Positions 59,851 through 64,000 of a DNA stretch of 64,000 nt are shown here, piece after piece. The stretch spans positions 248,001-312,000 of the forward strand of contig JAHQIY010000027.1 of the NCBI GenBank assembly GCA_019054805.1, given 5' to 3'. Position numbers and translations under genes: made by a program. The notes under the pieces are model-generated. The model saw only the letters and a list, made by a program, of their open reading frames with translations, was not told where the DNA came from and searched no databases. Position 1 is the stretch's first letter. Each line of letters begins with the position of its first letter. Source of the DNA: Brachionus manjavacas. Taxonomy: Eukaryota > Rotifera > Eurotatoria > Ploima > Brachionidae.

Positions 59851-60262
59851 TATAATTTTTAATAAAAAAAATAAAATTTGAAATAAAGTTAAACAAGATA
59901 AAATTTAAAATAAAAGGATTCAATAATGAAAAAAAAAATTTAAAAAGTTAAGCTGAAACAACTGTAGGTTAGACATGTTTAAAAATTTGATAATTCCGGA
60001 AAAAAGAAGAAATTGTTAGGTAGCAATTTCACAATGGAGTTGGATATTCAAATATCTTGATTCAAAACCTTCTCTTTATTCTTCCACCAGTCTGACGACC
60101 AATGGAACAGATTGACTCAGTCCTGTCCCAACACATCTCTCATAATGTTGGAGGGTATCTTATTTCAGCTTCAAAATAGATGTTACTGCTGAATTTTTGA
60201 ATTACTTGTATTTTTTTTAAGTTAGTTTGTGAGAATGAATTTATTCAAAGAAAAGTATAGTC
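59850..60262 (-). mobile_element. LINE 3' end, inverted copy
   Basis: The reverse complement matches 63,350-63,850 almost base for base, including the coding end (LVVRLVEE-like) and the UTR (aatttctt, ttccggaattatcaaa, tgtttcagcttaactttt). Confidence 0.7.
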
Positions 60263-60269
60263 CAAGGTT

Positions 60270-62115
60270 AACCTGTTCAGGGTTTATGAAGATTATATAA
60301 TGTTTCTGGTAATATATTGACGAGCTAAATAAACACATTTCAAAAAAGATCATTCATGCTGCTCAAAAAAGTATACCCCTCCACACAAGTTTTTTTAAAT
60401 CAAGCTTACCAAAAAATATTGTAGCATTGATTAAGGAACGAGGAAAAGAAAGAATTTTCAAAAAATCTAGATGTCCTTCGTTAAAGGTAGCTTTTAATAA
60501 GCTTATATCTGAGTAACGTCTAAGGCTAAAAAAATTTGGCAACCAAATAAAACAGGAAAAAATCCACTATCAACTAGACCTTTATGGAGGAAAATAATTA
60601 AGTTTAGTTCAAACAAAAATTACAAGACAAATATCCTCACTATTTAAAGGAATATAATTCAGATACAGAAAAAGGAAAAATTTCTGGCGATCTTTGAGAA
60701 ACAATCCTTAGTCCTCATTTTGATTTTGTTGAATCCGACGATAATGGTGAAGTATCAACAAAAATAAGAGATTTCTTTAAAATTTCACAAGAGTCAGTGT
60801 TTAGTCTAATTCTTTTTTAGCATTTTTATAAATGACATACCAAAAAAAACTTGAACAAACTTCCAATTTTCTCTTCTTTTTGCAGATGTTTGGCTACTTT
60901 TTTTATTTTCAAAAAGATAGGAAATCTTGGAAATGTGATTAATAAATACCTAAAAGAAGTTGAAAAATGGCTTTTAAAATGGAAAATGAAAAAAACTAAA
61001 GCTAAAATCGGTCTTGACCTTAAAATTAATGGTAACTGTGATGAGGACATCACTGTGTATTTACCCAGTTCGCTGTGCAGTTGCATGCATTCGTATTTCA
61101 TATTTATATTGCATGTTTACTTTATTTTATCTGGCGACGAGGAAAATGTCAGCGACATACGGTCAACTTGAGAACTTCAAGTACGTGGCGGGCGACGCAG
61201 GCACGCTAGAACCGCGCTGGAAGGCGTGGCTGGAGGGCTTCAAGCTCTATCTGGAAGCCAACGAGATTAACGACGGCAAGGGCAAAGTCCTCTTCAAGCT
61301 CCAGATGGGCGAGCAGGCGAGGGAAATTTTCCACACGCTCGCGAAGCCGGAGGGCAAGATGAAGCCGGATCCGACCTCAACCCCGACCGACACCAAGCAG
61401 GACATACTCGACAAGGACACGCTGCCCGAGTGCTATGCGCTCATGTCCTATTATTTTCGGACGAAGAGGTCGAAATGGACGGAGTAGTGTATGTTCCGTC
61501 GAGCGACAAAGCGCCAGGACGAGACGATGGACCAGTACGTCATGCGCCTTCGCGAACCCACCGCTCACTGCAAGTTCGGCGACGCCAAGGACGTAGACCG
61601 CAAGATCCTGGGCCACCTGGTGCACACCACGGGAATCCGGCGCTTCGAGAGCAAGTGCTGCGAGGAGGAAGACGACTTGACACTCGTAAAGGCTCTCAAT
61701 ATTGCCCGCAACTGCGAGACCAACAGCGACAGCGTCGATGGCCTGACGAAGCCAACCCCAATATTTATATTGCATGTTTATTTATTTTATTTATTTCATT
61801 TTCATTCATATTTCTTTTATATGTATAATGTGTTTTATTTTTCCGCCCGGTGTTCAGTCTACGACGACAACCGGGCCCGTTTTTCTTCTAGATTTAATAA
61901 ACATAGTAAACTTTATTAAATAATTGTTTACTTTATTTTAGTAGCAATTTAAATAATTTGAAAAAAGTCAAATTCTTAGGCATCACATTGGTTTCGAAAC
62001 CTATCTTTAGTCTAATGGTTGATGAATTGAAAGAGCACTGTAATTCAAGGCTAAACTAAATAAAATATCTCTAAAATAGAAAAAGGGTCTAAAACCAAAA
62101 GTTTTTTTTTTGTAA
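60270..62115 (+). mobile_element. Decayed LINE, interrupted by a Gypsy relic
   Basis: The plus strand encodes an endonuclease-RT linker (SIPLHTSFFKSSLPKNIVAL, IKERGKE), then INDIPKK and LLFADVWLLFLF, which stands where the FADD box is expected, and VEKWLLKWKMKKTKAK. After 61,940 it resumes with NLNNLKKVKFLGITLVSKP, KEHCNSRLN. Several stops, frame changes and an internal deletion are present. The block between 61,037 and 61,940 is a separate insertion. Confidence 0.6.
61037..61940 (+). mobile_element. Ty3/Gypsy relic, broken
   Basis: It starts with an LTR-like sequence (tgtgatgaggacatcactgt) similar to the LTR of the young element at 43.7-48.8 kb, followed by the same primer-binding-like sequence. 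Most of a gag region is recognisably related to that of the young element, followed by a second, altered LTR-like end. Protease, reverse transcriptase and integrase are absent. It is flanked by near-matching pentamers gtaac and gtagc. It is older than the 43.7-kb copy, and GC-richer than its LINE host. Confidence 0.8.
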
Positions 62116-62239
62116 GTTTTAAGGTTAATCAAAAGGATAGTGCCCCTGTACAAAAAGACCGAATAACACTTCATTTATTCAAAATAAAATTTAAATTTAA
62201 TACATTTTTAAAAAAAAAAAAGTATAAAATTTAGTTTAA

Positions 62240-62760
62240 TTGTGTATATAATAAATTAGCTGAGAAAATTAAACAATTTAATTTTTAAATTAAAATTTTT
62301 AAAATTTTTTACAAAATCTGTAAAAATTAAGTTAATATTATTAAATATTGAAAGCTTAAATTTTGAAAATTTTAACATTGATCTCTTTATCACAAAGCTA
62401 TTGATTAATCTCGAATATAAATATCCAAATGTTTTTTCTCCTTGAATTGTTTTTGACATCGGTTCGATTAGATTCACACTATACCTTAAATTATAACTTA
62501 AATTTCTTAAGTCATTTCTTATCAGTTGAACTTTAAGATTTTTAGGTGAGTTATGATAAAACAATATTTTATAAGAAAAAGAAAGCATTTTATTTAAAAT
62601 TCTATGCTGAAAAGCATATAAATTGTACTTTTCTAAAAAATTGTTTATATCATTGTAGTTTTGAGAATCATATTTGAAATTAAACAACTCAAATATTGCA
62701 AAATAATAGCTTTTAGCCAATTTGATTATTGCATCTTTTGAGAAATAACACAAAAGAAAT
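62240..62760 (-). mobile_element. LINE RT C-terminal fragment
   Basis: A 165-codon minus-strand frame reads LEKYNLYAFQHRILNKMLSF, SYKILFYHNSPKNLKVQL, FGYLYSRLINSFVIKR. It is the extreme C-terminus of an AT-rich LINE family also seen elsewhere in the window. No RT palm remains. Confidence 0.55.
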
Positions 62761-62781
62761 GGGCAATAATCATAATAAGGC

Positions 62782-63185
62782 AGAGTTGTTCATCAAGTCT
62801 CAAGTCTCAAGTCCAAGTCACGACATAACTTGAATTTATTTTTTCAGTTAAAAGTTAAAAAGAAAGTTGAGTTGATGTTTTATCTAATTTTATTTTTACT
62901 AAATTATAGTTTATGTAAAAATTGAATTTAGATTTTTTTTCTCTAAAATCTCATTAACGTTTACAGTTTTAATTGAATCATTTTGTTAACCAAAAATAAA
63001 ATAATCTTTTGAAAAATATAAAAAACTATTAAAAAATAAATGGAAAACATCGTTGAAAATGTTACTGGGAAAGATAAATCACCCAAAAAAACTAAGAAAA
63101 ATTAAGTCAATTTTAGACTTGACTTGAAAAATCCAAAAAAATCAAGTCAAGTTTTGAATTGACTTGATTTTTTTAGACTTATGTT
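62782..63185. mobile_element. MITE of the CAGAGTTGTT family, diverged
   Basis: Begins cagagttgttcatcaagtct and is followed by caagtctcaagtccaagtca. The far side (63,110-63,180) has aagtcaagttttgaattgac and inverse words. The right terminus is not clear. Confidence 0.45.
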
Positions 63186-63279
63186 GATAGATAGAAGAGT
63201 CTTTTTATGCTGAACAATTTTTGTTAACAATTAAAGAAATACTACAAGCAAGTTTTGAAAAATTTAGATCTATTTTAAA

Positions 63280-63890
63280 ACCTAAAAGAACTATATCAGA
63301 AAACTAAAACCAAAAGCATTAGGTAATCTTTACAAATCCTTAAAATTATCAATCTTGGATTATACTTTTCTTTCAATAAATTCATTCTCACAAACTAACC
63401 AAAAAAAAAAACAAGTAATTCAAAAATTCAGCAGTTCAATCTTTTTTGAAGCTGAAATAAGATACCCCTCCAACATTATGCACCAAGAGGCCTTCATCAA
63501 ACTGAAACTACTAATAGTCCCAAATCGTCTCTTTAAATTTAGTGAGAGATGGTTTTGAACAGGGCTGAGTAGTTCTGTTCCATTGGTCGTCAGACTGGTG
63601 GAAGAATAAAGAGAAGGTTTTGAATCAAGATATTTGAATATCCAACTCCATTGTGAAATTGCTACCTAACAATTTCTTCTTTTTTCCGGAATTATCAAAT
63701 TTCTAAACATGTCTAACCTACAGTTGTTTCAGCTTAACTTTTTTAATTTTTTTTTTCATTATTTAATCCTTTTATTTTTAATTTTATCTTGTTTAACTTT
63801 ATTTCAAATTTTTTATAATTATTATTTATTTCATTTTATATTTTTTAATCTTGAAGGAGATTAGCTTGGTAAAGATTTACAAATAAAAAA
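63280..63890 (+). mobile_element. LINE 3' end
   Basis: The plus strand encodes SILDYTFLSINSFSQTNQKK, then HQEAFIKLKLLIVPNRLFKF and, after a stop, SVPLVVRLVEE. A UTR ends at cttgaaggagattagcttgg, taaagatttac and an A-rich tail. Near-identical to the inverted copy at 59.85-60.26 kb. Confidence 0.7.
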
Positions 63891-64000
63891 TAAAAGAATA
63901 TGCTTGTTTCCATATAATATTTTTAGATAGCAGAAGTATTTTTATCACACAAGAGTTTTTTTACTAAGAAGTCAGATGAGTTTTTTAAGAATGCAAAGGG

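Noticed and set aside
1-64000. tRNA, rRNA and riboswitch genes
   Set aside because: None recognised by eye; weak cloverleaf-like stretches in AT-rich DNA were not convincing.

Overview
This window looks like AT-rich metazoan nuclear DNA, crowded with transposable elements. Genes are split by introns of about 45-60 bp, have AATAAA signals, and carry animal-type domains (SUEL lectin, CUB, Gal3ST sulfotransferase). The tiny introns, strong AT bias and wide mix of DNA transposons and LINEs fit a monogonont rotifer such as Brachionus. That placement is inference; no ribosomal or mitochondrial marker is present.

Layout. 0.1-4.3 kb: a Tnp2/CACTA-like transposase, then a coiled-coil gene in the same orientation. 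4.8-11.6 kb: two copies of a 1.1-kb direct repeat around a decayed second coiled-coil gene and a MULE-type transposon that split an open frame. 11.6-20 kb: a GC-richer repeat fragment, an HExxH fragment, a TIR element with R3H-like and AT-hook sequence, and LINE pieces. 20.06-28.57 kb: the best host gene, a secreted or membrane protein (signal peptide, SUEL-like lectin domain, CUB-like domain, one membrane helix, cytoplasmic tail) whose introns hold hAT, pogo and LINE debris. 28.9-39.5 kb: an hAT element with a perfect 8-bp target duplication, a Tc1/mariner-like element and many LINE fragments. 39.7-40.8 kb: an intact single-exon Gal3ST-like sulfotransferase.

42.0-58.5 kb, minus strand: a MULE-like transposase joined to a Ulp1-type protease and a RING-like finger (58.5-54.7 kb), then, within about 140 bp, a multi-exon coiled-coil gene (54.6-42.0 kb). 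The middle of that gene is an array of 18 near-identical 284-bp units. Each unit appears to hold two exons (138 + 48 nt) and two introns, with phases that add 62 coiled-coil residues per unit. The gene ends near a MyT1-like C2HC finger. A young Ty3/Gypsy element (identical 162-bp LTRs, 5-bp target duplication) sits in one array exon. 58.5-64 kb: LINE fragments, one carrying an old Gypsy relic.

The most interesting points are the exon-pair array and the repeated pairing of a transposase gene with a coiled-coil gene directly downstream in the same orientation. The second could mean that large DNA transposons here carry a coiled-coil accessory protein.
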